Assembly: GCA_017612655.1 (NCBI GenBank)
Contig: JAGAFM010000047.1
Span: forward strand, 1-64,000
Length of the DNA: 64,000 bases
Origin: Clostridia bacterium
GTDB taxonomy: Bacteria; Bacillota; Clostridia; Oscillospirales; CAG-272
Direction: 5' to 3'
Shown here piece by piece: positions 25,219 to 32,637 of this stretch; positions within the stretch are counted from its first letter, which is position 1, and every line of letters begins with the position of its first letter. The position numbers and the translations under genes are program-made. Under the pieces are notes generated by a model that saw only the letters and a program-made list of their open reading frames with translations, had not been told where the DNA came from and did not search any database.

Positions 25219-26409
25219 TTACTTTCTCCTTTTCTGGGTTTTCGATCTGTACCAGAGCGTCACCGCGGAATACACCTGTTTTTCCAGAAGAGCCTTCGCG
25301 CGAAGAAATGCATCCTTCTTTCCCATCGGTCGGTCGGAGATCGAGAACATCCCGATCATTCCCCTGTCGTAGAGTCCCCAGGCGCCATCTTCCAGAATTC
25401 CGCAGAATCCGATGACCGGAACCCCAAAGCGCTCCGCCCGGGACAGGAGACCTGCGACAGCCTTTCCGTGCACCGTCTGGATGTCCATTTTCCCCTCTCC
25501 GGTCAGCAGAAGGTCCGCCTTGCGGAGAATGTCGTCCGCTTTAGCCGCATCCAGAACGGCGTCGATTCCGCTTTTCAGCTCTCCGCCGAGAAAGGCCCGA
25601 ACGCCGAATCCTGTGCCGCCGGCCGCCCCGACTCCCGGCTGTTCCCGACAATCCTGCATGCCGGTTTCCGTGAGGATCTGAGCCAGATGGGCAAGCCCCT
25701 CGTCCATTTTCGGAATCTGTTCCGGTATCGCCCCCTTCTGGGGACCAAACACCGCTGCGGCCCCGCTCGGACCGCACAGCGGATTATCCACGTCGCAGCA
25801 GGCGGTAAAAGCAGAGTTGCGCAGACGCGGATCAGCCTCGTCCGTTCGAATGCTTCCGAGTTCGGGCAGATCAGATCCCTTCGGGAAGGGAATGAAGTTG
25901 CCCTGACGGTCGTAGAAACGGTATCCGAGCGCCGCCGCCATTCCGATTCCCCCGTCGTGAGTTGCGGAGCCGCCAAGTCCGAGAAGAAACCGCCTGCATC
26001 CGAGATCCAGTCCGGCCCGAATCATCTGCCCAGTTCCATAAGTGGACGCGCTCATCGGATCCCTGCGGTCTTCCGGAACCAGGGACAGTCCTGACGCCGC
26101 GCACATTTCCAAGACACAAGTCCTGACTCCGTCCTCCCCGGAAAGAACGGCAAACGACGCCTCGATTGATTCTTTTCCCGGAATTCCCAGTGGAGGTGTA
26201 ACGCTACACGTATAACGTTTTCTGCCAGTGCCGCAGGCAGCCAAAATCGCCTCGACCGTGCCCTCGCCTCCGTCTGCACAGGGAAGAATCACTACTTCCG
26301 CCTCCGGAAGAGCTCGCCTGACGCCCTTCTCTGCCGCCTCGGACGCCTCGGCCTGCGTCAGCGATCCCCGGAACTTGTCAAAAGCCAGAACCAGCAGAGG
26401 ATGTTCCAC
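25219..26409 (-). CDS. Glycerate kinase (GlxK/GarK type)
   Basis: The 396-residue enzyme of the glycerate kinase type 1 family phosphorylates D-glycerate. Conserved blocks are AFDKFRGSLTQAEA, PCADGGEGTVEA, the GTGQMIRAGLDLGCRRFLLG stretch, GGSATHDGGIGMAAALGYRF and GEGKMDIQTVHGKA. The start is GTG at 26409 with AAAGGAGGG 8 bases upstream, so the gene begins inside the last 32 bases of folC in another frame. The two are probably cotranscribed. No glyoxylate or tartronate pathway gene lies nearby. Between this gene and murB (24966-25218) is an AT-rich spacer that probably holds the murB promoter. Confidence 0.93.
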   Translation of the reverse strand: MEHPLLVLAFDKFRGSLTQAEASEAAEKGVRRALPEAEVVILPCADGGEGTVEAILAACGTGRKRYTCSVTPPLGIPGKESIEASFAVLSGEDGVRTCVLEMCAASGLSLVPEDRRDPMSASTYGTGQMIRAGLDLGCRRFLLGLGGSATHDGGIGMAAALGYRFYDRQGNFIPFPKGSDLPELGSIRTDEADPRLRNSAFTACCDVDNPLCGPSGAAAVFGPQKGAIPEQIPKMDEGLAHLAQILTETGMQDCREQPGVGAAGGTGFGVRAFLGGELKSGIDAVLDAAKADDILRKADLLLTGEGKMDIQTVHGKAVAGLLSRAERFGVPVIGFCGILEDGAWGLYDRGMIGMFSISDRPMGKKDAFLRAKALLEKQVYSAVTLWYRSKTQKRRK

Positions 26410-27733
26410 GGCGCTTCCCTCCTTTGACCGTTGATTCGTCCGGGAGAGAGAATGCGCGTCTCACTGCTCCCGCAACATAGAGAGATCCGAAACAGATCAC
26501 CGGAATGAGGCCGGTTCGGTTTCGTCTTTTCAAATCAGACAGCGCGTCCCGAACGGATGGGAATCCGCTCGCCTCCGTCCCTTTTTCGCGAAAAAGCTCC
26601 GCAAGTTCCTCCCCCGTCATGGCGCGCGGAGAAGGAGGGGTGACGCAGGCCGCAAAACAGACGCGGGAAAGAGGAAGACAGTCCAGGCAATCCGCTGGGC
26701 TTTTGTCCCGAAGCATCCCGCAAAGAAACAGGACGGGCTGATCCTGACAGTAATAGTCCAGATTCTCGCGGAGTGCGCGAAAACCGGAAAGATTATGTGC
26801 CCCCTCCAGGATCACCGGGGGTTCGGAAGACAGCGGTTCGAATCGTGCGGGAAACGTCGTTTCAGACAGACCGGCCCGAACCGCCTTCTCTGTAACTTTT
26901 GCGCCGCAAGGAAGGGAAGCAAGAATCCTCATTGCCTCAATGGCGCAGAGTGCGTTTCCAATCTGATATAGTCCGGAAAGGCGAAGTTCATAGTCTGTTT
27001 GACGGTAGGAAAACGCCAGCCGTCCCAGTTCAGCGGAAAGAATCTTCGCTTCTGTCCGCTCCGGTCTGATCCAGTTGCTGTGCATCGCTTCACATGTGCA
27101 ACGTATCACATCAAGAGCTTCTTCTGAATTATCCGGAGATATGACACAAGGACGGCCTTCCTTGACGATTCCTGCCTTCTGTGCCGCAATGTCCCGCAGG
27201 GTCGGCCCCAGCACCTCGGTATGATCGTAGTCAACCCGGGTAATGACGGAAAGCAGCGGGTCGACCACGTTCGTCGGATCGTACTTTCCCCCGACCCCAA
27301 CCTCAAGAACCAGAAAATCACACCTCTGTTCCGCAAACCAGTACAGCCCCATCGCCGTAACCAGTTCAAATTCCAGCGGGGTGCAGCCGGTTTCTTCCGT
27401 GAATCGTTCTACACATTTTTGTAACGTTTTACATATGGAGACAACCTCTCTCTTCGGAATCATCTCGCCGTTGATCTCCATCCGTTCCCGGAACTCCATG
27501 ATAAACGGAGAGATAAAGCGCCCCACCCTGTAGCCGGATCGGGTAAGCGCATGCGTCAGAAAGGCGCAGACCGAACCTTTTCCGTTCGTTCCGGCGACGT
27601 GCAGAATCTTTCCCGCCAGTTCTTTATGGGGGTCTCCCAAAAGAGAGAGCAGCCGTTCCATTCGTTCCAGCGTCGGCTCTGATCGGTAACGCGGCATCCC
27701 GTGCAGCCAGGCAACCGCCTCATCGTAAGTCAT
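26378..27733 (-). CDS. folC: Bifunctional folylpolyglutamate synthase/dihydrofolate synthase
   Basis: The 451-residue protein of the Mur-ligase fold adds glutamate to folates. The N-terminal half has P-loop HVAGTNGKGSVCAFL near residue 45, followed by GRFISPFIMEFRERM, LEVGVGGKYDPTNVV with the Mg-binding region, and ITRVDYDHTEVLG. The C-terminal domain has EGAHNLSGFRAL. Length is normal. GGGGAAG stands just before the ATG at 27733. It is divergently arranged with the YgjP-like gene (99 bases apart) and overlaps the glycerate kinase start by 32 bases. Confidence 0.95.
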   Translation of the reverse strand: MTYDEAVAWLHGMPRYRSEPTLERMERLLSLLGDPHKELAGKILHVAGTNGKGSVCAFLTHALTRSGYRVGRFISPFIMEFRERMEINGEMIPKREVVSICKTLQKCVERFTEETGCTPLEFELVTAMGLYWFAEQRCDFLVLEVGVGGKYDPTNVVDPLLSVITRVDYDHTEVLGPTLRDIAAQKAGIVKEGRPCVISPDNSEEALDVIRCTCEAMHSNWIRPERTEAKILSAELGRLAFSYRQTDYELRLSGLYQIGNALCAIEAMRILASLPCGAKVTEKAVRAGLSETTFPARFEPLSSEPPVILEGAHNLSGFRALRENLDYYCQDQPVLFLCGMLRDKSPADCLDCLPLSRVCFAACVTPPSPRAMTGEELAELFREKGTEASGFPSVRDALSDLKRRNRTGLIPVICFGSLYVAGAVRRAFSLPDESTVKGGKRRGTSSAGSGF

Positions 27734-27763
27734 GGGACTTCCCCTTTCTTTTTTCGGGACCCC

Positions 27764-27792
27764 TTGTCTTTTCGGTCCCCGTATGGTATGCT
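27764..27792 (+). promoter_or_regulatory. Promoter for the YgjP-like gene
   Basis: TTGTCT, a 17-bp spacer and TATGCT, with a TGG extension of the -10. The predicted start at about 27799 leaves a 33-nt leader with GAGGAAAGG before the ATG at 27832. Confidence 0.55.
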
Positions 27793-27831
27793 ATTCTCAC
27801 CGATATCTGACGGACTCGAGGAAAGGCAGAC

Positions 27832-28440
27832 ATGCGCGAAAACAAATCGGAGATACTGGCGGAAGGAATCCTTGTCATCCGCTCAGGTCGAAAAACCATT
27901 CGAATGGAAATCACACCCGAAGGAAGCGTCATTCTCCGCGCTCCCCTCTCGGCAGGCAGGAGCGTCCTCACCCGCTTCGTCCGCGACCACGAGGAGTGGA
28001 TCCGAAAACATCAGGACCTCGTGAGGGAACGGGAGCTGAAACTCGCAACCGTCCCTGCTCTCTCGGATGCAGAGATCATGGAGCTGGAAAGCCGCGCAAA
28101 GCGGGTCATTCCGGCAAAAGTGGAATCGATAGCCGCTGCTTTCGGTGTCTCTTACGGAAAAGTTCGGGTCAGGATCCTTCGCTCCAGATGGGGAAGCTGC
28201 TCGCAGAAAGGAGATCTTACTTTCAACAGCCTTCTTCTGCTCGCCCCTTCCGACGTTCTGGACAGCGTCATTGTTCATGAACTCTGTCACAGAGAGGAAA
28301 TGAACCACTCGCCCCGGTTCTATGCTCTTCTTTCAAGCCGTTGTCCCGGGTATGAAAAAAGCCGTCTCTGGCTCAGGCAGAACGGAAGTGCTCTTCTTCG
28401 CCGCGTCCCGAACAGGCGCGGAGAGAGAGAACCGTCCTGA
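27832..28440 (+). CDS. YgjP-like (DUF45/M48-type) metallopeptidase domain protein
   Basis: The 202-residue protein has a zinc-binding HExxH motif as HELCH (H149, E150, H153) and a downstream NHSPRFY segment that supplies the third ligand. The preceding RILRSRWGSCSQKGDLTFN block is diagnostic of the YgjP/SprT-like DUF45 family. Family members are predicted cytoplasmic zinc metallopeptidases, and some are fused to or located beside restriction systems. Here the gene is monocistronic with its own promoter and no restriction genes follow. It converges on the DUF4037 gene, with 5 bases between the stop codons and no terminator hairpin. Confidence 0.85.
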   Translation: MRENKSEILAEGILVIRSGRKTIRMEITPEGSVILRAPLSAGRSVLTRFVRDHEEWIRKHQDLVRERELKLATVPALSDAEIMELESRAKRVIPAKVESIAAAFGVSYGKVRVRILRSRWGSCSQKGDLTFNSLLLLAPSDVLDSVIVHELCHREEMNHSPRFYALLSSRCPGYEKSRLWLRQNGSALLRRVPNRRGEREPS

Positions 28441-28445
28441 CTGCG

Positions 28446-29396
28446 TCAGAAGGAACTGACCGCCGAGAGGATGTGAAGCGTTCGGATCTCGGGATCCCGG
28501 ATCCCGCTGTCGACCTCATAGGCACTCTCCGCGAGCGGAAGATCCGGCCTGCAAAGACCCTGGTTCGCGCTTTCCGCGGAAAGAATCCGCGCGATATCCT
28601 CCATCACCTGACGTTTGGTCTCTGCCTCTTCCGCATTGTCTGTCGTCAGCAGATATTCCAAGGAATCAGCCAGTCCGCTGAACGGTGCGGGAAGGCGGGT
28701 GCGCATTGCGCGAAATCCCCATTTGTAGTAGGGCTGATAGATCTGACAAAGCAGAAACGAAGCCTGCATGGTTCCCCGGACAAATTCCGTTACCGCCAGC
28801 TGCGCGGCGCCGGTTTCTCCGTGTCCGATACAGCGCCGGTAGGCATACTGGCCAGACTGGGCGGCGCTCAGCAGATTCCCGGCGAGCCGTTTCCGCCTGA
28901 TCTCTTCCGGAAACCGGGAAATCCGCTTCCGAGTCTCGGTGAAAACGCCGGAATCGTCCCGATAAATCTCCCCGTTGGTCACTTCTGCAAGAGAATAAGA
29001 CGGAATTGTCACCCAGTGCCGGACGGAAAGAACGCCGTCCGGCTCTCCTGTTTTTTCCGTCAGGAAGTCGGAAATCCGGATCACGCCGTGACGGTTTCCC
29101 CCGACCGGAGAAACCTGCAGCCTCTGAAAGCCGGCGAAAGAATCCGGAAGGCGGGAGTAAGCCCGCTCCAGCAAAAAGGCGTCCCTGCGTGAAACAAGGT
29201 CCTCGGAAGGCAGAAACAGGCAGAAACCGGGTTCGAAATCATGATCCTGAGACAGTTCATCGTCAAAGCCGAAACACTCCGAGCCGCTTCCGCAGAGGCC
29301 TGCAGCGATCAGAGGAAGCAGGTGGGGAAACGACTGTTCCAGCATCGGCTTTCCGAATTCCTCGTAGTACCGTCTGGACAGCTCAAGCCCCTGCAT
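28446..29396 (-). CDS. DUF4037 protein with nucleotidyltransferase-like start
   Basis: The 316-residue protein carries the segment LCGSGSECFGFDDELSQDHDF at residues 34-53. This recalls the G-S-x-x-x-G-x-D-x-S/D-x-D-x-D core of pol-beta nucleotidyltransferases and defines DUF4037. The rest is helical, with a conserved stretch around YKWGFRAMRTRLP in the last third. Substrate and function are unknown. Its ATG at 29396 lies inside the final 14 bases of the TPR gene, with GGAGGC 7 bases before it, so the pair is translationally coupled and probably works together. Confidence 0.7.
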   Translation of the reverse strand: MQGLELSRRYYEEFGKPMLEQSFPHLLPLIAAGLCGSGSECFGFDDELSQDHDFEPGFCLFLPSEDLVSRRDAFLLERAYSRLPDSFAGFQRLQVSPVGGNRHGVIRISDFLTEKTGEPDGVLSVRHWVTIPSYSLAEVTNGEIYRDDSGVFTETRKRISRFPEEIRRKRLAGNLLSAAQSGQYAYRRCIGHGETGAAQLAVTEFVRGTMQASFLLCQIYQPYYKWGFRAMRTRLPAPFSGLADSLEYLLTTDNAEEAETKRQVMEDIARILSAESANQGLCRPDLPLAESAYEVDSGIRDPEIRTLHILSAVSSF

Positions 29397-30219
29397 ACAG
29401 CGCCTCCGCCCGTTCTTTCAGTTCCTGTTCCCGAAGAAACCAACCGTAATACCCAAAGACCGGTGCGCACTTTTCACACACGAAGGCATACTCTCCGTCT
29501 CTCGGGATGAGCGGACTCTCGAGAAGCCCTGAGGCCTTCTCAAGGTAGTCCCCAATTTCCGGCTCGCCCTCCTCCAGGCCTTTCTCCGCTTCCGTGCAGG
29601 AAGCAAGGTTCAGATAGGTGACAGCCATCTCTTTCTCGCCCCCGGGACATCCCGACATCACGGAGAGCGCTTTGGAAAACAGTTCCGCGGCCTCACGGTA
29701 CCGGGCGAGGGCGGTCAGTGTCAGCGCCATGTTGTTGTAGAGTCCGCCTAGGCGTTCGTCACCCGGAGACAACTCACCCTCATACAGCGTTCTGGCCTTT
29801 TCAAACAAGACGACTGCGCGACCGGGGTCTTCAAACGCCTGAAAGACCGTCGCGGCGTTCACAAGTGTGGTTCCCGCGGTTACGGACTGTTTCATTTCGA
29901 GCAGCTCAACAAGTTCCAGCGCGCGCTCCGCATTTTCAAAGGCCTCTTCCTTCCTGCCTGCTTTGCGGAAAAACCCCATTCTTTCGTTCCGCAGAAACAG
30001 TTCACCGCGAAGATCCCTTCCCTCCTTCGCCTCCCGGAGCCAATAGTCCAGGTGCCTTTCAGCGGATTCCGTATCGTTTCGGGCATAATCCGCATCCAGC
30101 CTTTCCAGGATCCGGTCAATCGGTATCGAACGAATTGGAGGTTCATTCTGAAAAGCGTCCGTGCAGAACGGACAGCCAGGATCCATGTAGTCTGTAATGT
30201 CAAGAGGACGATTCGCCAT
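29383..30219 (-). CDS. Tetratricopeptide-repeat protein with N-terminal Cys motif
   Basis: The protein has about 278 residues from ATG 30219 (GGAGAAGC upstream; a GTG one codon earlier is possible). Near the N-terminus DPGCPFC forms a CxxC pair. After residue 75 there are about four to five TPR helices pairs, for example GRKEEAFENAERALELVELL and LTALARYREAAELFSKAL. A CEKC pair near residue 247 offers another potential metal or redox site. TPRs mediate protein binding. Its partner is probably the DUF4037 product encoded immediately downstream. No catalytic domain is seen. Confidence 0.65.
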   Translation of the reverse strand: MANRPLDITDYMDPGCPFCTDAFQNEPPIRSIPIDRILERLDADYARNDTESAERHLDYWLREAKEGRDLRGELFLRNERMGFFRKAGRKEEAFENAERALELVELLEMKQSVTAGTTLVNAATVFQAFEDPGRAVVLFEKARTLYEGELSPGDERLGGLYNNMALTLTALARYREAAELFSKALSVMSGCPGGEKEMAVTYLNLASCTEAEKGLEEGEPEIGDYLEKASGLLESPLIPRDGEYAFVCEKCAPVFGYYGWFLREQELKERAEALYAGA

Positions 30220-30366
30220 CACGCTTCTCCTTTTCTTGCGATCCCGTATTCTCTGAAGCCGAAAAAGAAAGACAGCCGGGAATAGAAGATACGATAATGA
30301 GGCAGAGTCTCATCAAAAACCTGCATCGTGCCGCGTATCCTTCCTGCTGTCCGTCTGCTTATGCGG

Positions 30367-31296
30367 TTACTGAAACAGAATGGTACTGAAATACCGTTCT
30401 CCCGTATCCGGAAGAATCGTAACGACGGTTTTTCCCGGCCCGAGTTCCTGGGCCAGACGGAGTGCGGTCGTCACGTTGGTTCCGCTGGAGATTCCGCACA
30501 TCAGTCCCTCTTCCCGCATCAGTCTCCGGGAGGTTTCCATTGCCTCCGCGTCCGTGACGATGTCGATATGGGTGAAGATGTTCCGATTGAGGTTGCCCGG
30601 TATCAGTCCGTCTCCGATTCCCATCTGCAGGTGGGTACCGACGCTTCCGCCGGAAAGAATCGCCGCGTTTTCCGGTTCGGATGCCCAGACTACCAGATCC
30701 GGATTCGCTTCCTTAAGCCGTTCTCCGATTCCGGAAAGTGTCCCTCCCGTTCCGACGCCGGAGCAGAAGCCGTGGACGGGTTTTCCCTCCATCTGACGCA
30801 GGATTTCCTCGGCCGTGTAATTACGCTGCGCATACGGATTGTCCGGATTGTCAAACTGCCCCGGGACCCAGACCCGCGAATCGACGCGCGCCATCTCCTC
30901 GGCAGTTTCGATGCATTTCTGAATGCATGCGCCTATGTCCCCGTCGTCATGAATCAGCACCAGTTCCGCCCCGTATGCACGGACCAGTTTTCTCCGTTCT
31001 TCGCTGACAGAATCAGGCATAATGATTCGCACATGCCATCCGCGAACCGCGCCGATTAATGCCAGCCCGATTCCCTGGTTCCCGCTTGTCGGCTCCACGA
31101 TGATGGAGTCTTTTGTGATTTCTCCGCGCTGCTCGGCGCGGTCCAGCATGCAGAAAGCAGTGCGGGTTTTGATGGATCCCCCCACATTGACGGCCTCATA
31201 CTTTACGAGGATCTCAGCTCCTCCTTCTGCGACAACCCGGTTCAGCCGGATCAGCGGAGTGTTTCCAAGCGCGTCAAGGACAGAATTGCAGATCAT
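30367..31296 (-). CDS. cysK: Cysteine synthase A (O-acetylserine sulfhydrylase)
   Basis: The enzyme has 309 residues from ATG 31296 (GAGGAAAGGGG upstream); the extra residues to 31368 are not family-like. It is a PLP fold-type II enzyme. The PLP lysine is Lys43 in NVGGSIKTRTA, where the family usually reads NPxxSxKDR. Next come the TSGNQGIGLA substrate loop and GVGTGGTLSGIG binding the phosphate. It makes cysteine from O-acetylserine and sulfide in the cytoplasm. The RTA rather than RPA/RIA context is somewhat divergent, so a related beta-replacement substrate cannot be excluded. It lies downstream of tRNA-Leu with a terminator between, so it needs its own promoter. Confidence 0.9.
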   Translation of the reverse strand: MICNSVLDALGNTPLIRLNRVVAEGGAEILVKYEAVNVGGSIKTRTAFCMLDRAEQRGEITKDSIIVEPTSGNQGIGLALIGAVRGWHVRIIMPDSVSEERRKLVRAYGAELVLIHDDGDIGACIQKCIETAEEMARVDSRVWVPGQFDNPDNPYAQRNYTAEEILRQMEGKPVHGFCSGVGTGGTLSGIGERLKEANPDLVVWASEPENAAILSGGSVGTHLQMGIGDGLIPGNLNRNIFTHIDIVTDAEAMETSRRLMREEGLMCGISSGTNVTTALRLAQELGPGKTVVTILPDTGERYFSTILFQ

Positions 31297-31333
31297 GGCG
31301 AACCCCTTTCCTCGTTCTTGATCTTCCCCAAGG

Positions 31334-31364
31334 GAAAAAGAAGCGGCCTGTATCAACAAACCGC
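31334..31364 (-). terminator. Terminator of tRNA-Leu
   Basis: On the minus strand GCGGTTTG pairs with CAGGCCGC (with G-T wobbles) around TTGATA, followed by TTCTTTTT. It lies 7 bases after the tRNA-Leu 3' end. Confidence 0.7.
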
Positions 31365-31370
31365 CCAAAA

Positions 31371-31456
31371 TGCCGGAAACCGGGCTTGAACCGGTACGAG
31401 AGGTTAGTCCCGCGGGATTTTAAGTCCCGTGCGTCTACCAATTCCGCCATTCCGGC
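31371..31456 (-). tRNA. tRNA-Leu (anticodon TAA), CCA not encoded
   Basis: Minus-strand class II tRNA with acceptor stem GCCGGAA/TTCCGGC, D loop GGTAGAC, anticodon stem CGGGA/TCCCG around CTTAAAA, a long variable arm, and T loop TTCAAGC. Anticodon TAA reads UUA/UUG. The discriminator is A, and the following bases are TTTT, so CCA must be added after transcription. Confidence 0.95.
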
Positions 31457-31610
31457 AGGAATGTGGCGATTATGGTATCATATTTCCTCTGAAATGTCAA
31501 GATTCGCACAAAAAAAACGGATTGAGGCCGCAAAAAACGGTCCACGCGAAAGGCGCGCCTCAAAAGAACCGCTGCAATGGAAACCTTTCCGAAAAAGTTT
31601 TCTATTTATC

Positions 31611-31639
31611 TGTACAAAACCGTTTCCATATGTTATAAT
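31611..31639 (+). promoter_or_regulatory. Sigma-A promoter of rlmB
   Basis: TGTACA, a 17-bp spacer and TATAAT with a TGT extension. The predicted start near 31646 rules out the TTG and ATG codons at 31639 and 31645 as gene starts. Confidence 0.7.
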
Positions 31640-31680
31640 TGAGGATGGATTGTTATATGGAAGGAAAATGTGAGAAAGGC

Positions 31681-32619
31681 ATGAAGCAAGACAGCCGAAC
31701 CCGTTCCGGGAAACCCGGTTCCACCCGTTCCGGGCCGCGGAATCATTCGGATTTCAAAGGATACAACAACAGTTACACCCGGTATCCTGCCTCCCGTGCG
31801 ACAACCGGGGAGAAGGCAGCATCCAAACCTGAGGAGAAGAGCGAAGAATCCAGAGAGACCGGAGCGGTAATCGGAAGGAACGCGGTTCGGGAGTTGCTCC
31901 GTTCCGGACTTCCCGTTGACAAAATATTCGTCTCCCGCGGGGAACGCGAGGGCTCCATCACCATGCTCGTCTCGATGGCCCTCGAGCAGAAGATCCCCGT
32001 CATCGAAGTGGACCGCAGAAAGCTGGATCTTCTGTCCGGATCGATTCCTCATCAGGGCATCGTCGCAATGGCTGCGCAGAAAGAATACTGCTCGGTCGAA
32101 GACATTCTGGAAATCTCCCGCACACGGGGAGAGCCGCCCCTGATCGTCATCGCGGATAACATCAACGACCCCAACAATCTCGGAGCGCTGATCCGGTGCG
32201 CGGAAGGCGCCGGGGCTCACGGTGTCATCATTCCGAAGCGTCACTCGACGGGAATCTCTCCTGCCGTAATCCGGGCTTCGGCAGGCGCATCGGAACACAT
32301 GGCCATCGCAAAAGTCACCAATATCGCGCAAACGCTGGAAGAACTCAAAAAGCTGGGGATCTGGACTTACGCAGCGGAGGCAGACGGAACTCCTTACGAC
32401 CAAACCGATTTCGCAGGGCCCTGCGCACTCGTCTTCGGGAGCGAAGGCGAGGGGATATCCCAGAACGTACGTTCCCACTGCGACTTCACGGTATCCATTC
32501 CCATGTACGGAAAAATCAACTCTCTCAATGTCTCGGCAGCGGCGGCTATCATCACCTACTCGGCAAAACAGGCTCAGGTGAGACAGCGGGCGTCCGGTCC
32601 GGCAGATCCTATCAAATAA
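31681..32619 (+). CDS. rlmB: 23S rRNA (guanosine-2'-O-)-methyltransferase, TrmH/RlmB family
   Basis: This SPOUT methyltransferase has about 312 residues from ATG 31681, preceded by GAGAAAGG; ATG 31657 is the alternative. The first 60 residues are basic and disordered. A substrate-binding L30e-like domain starts at AVIGRNAVRELLRSGLPVDKIFV. The knot domain has NINDPNNLGALIRCAEGAG, VFGSEGEG and IPMYGKINSLNVSAAAAI, the three TrmH motifs that bind AdoMet and the catalytic Arg/Asn. RlmB methylates G2251 of 23S rRNA; TrmH relatives may modify other rRNA or tRNA sites. The stop is 18 bases before the ATG of the next gene. Confidence 0.9.
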   Translation: MKQDSRTRSGKPGSTRSGPRNHSDFKGYNNSYTRYPASRATTGEKAASKPEEKSEESRETGAVIGRNAVRELLRSGLPVDKIFVSRGEREGSITMLVSMALEQKIPVIEVDRRKLDLLSGSIPHQGIVAMAAQKEYCSVEDILEISRTRGEPPLIVIADNINDPNNLGALIRCAEGAGAHGVIIPKRHSTGISPAVIRASAGASEHMAIAKVTNIAQTLEELKKLGIWTYAAEADGTPYDQTDFAGPCALVFGSEGEGISQNVRSHCDFTVSIPMYGKINSLNVSAAAAIITYSAKQAQVRQRASGPADPIK

Positions 32620-32637
32620 GAAAGGTCGGTGCAACGT

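Noticed and set aside
31343..31364. Riboswitch between tRNA-Leu and cysK
   Set aside because: The hairpin plus T-run is fully explained as the tRNA terminator, and there is no S-box or T-box sequence.
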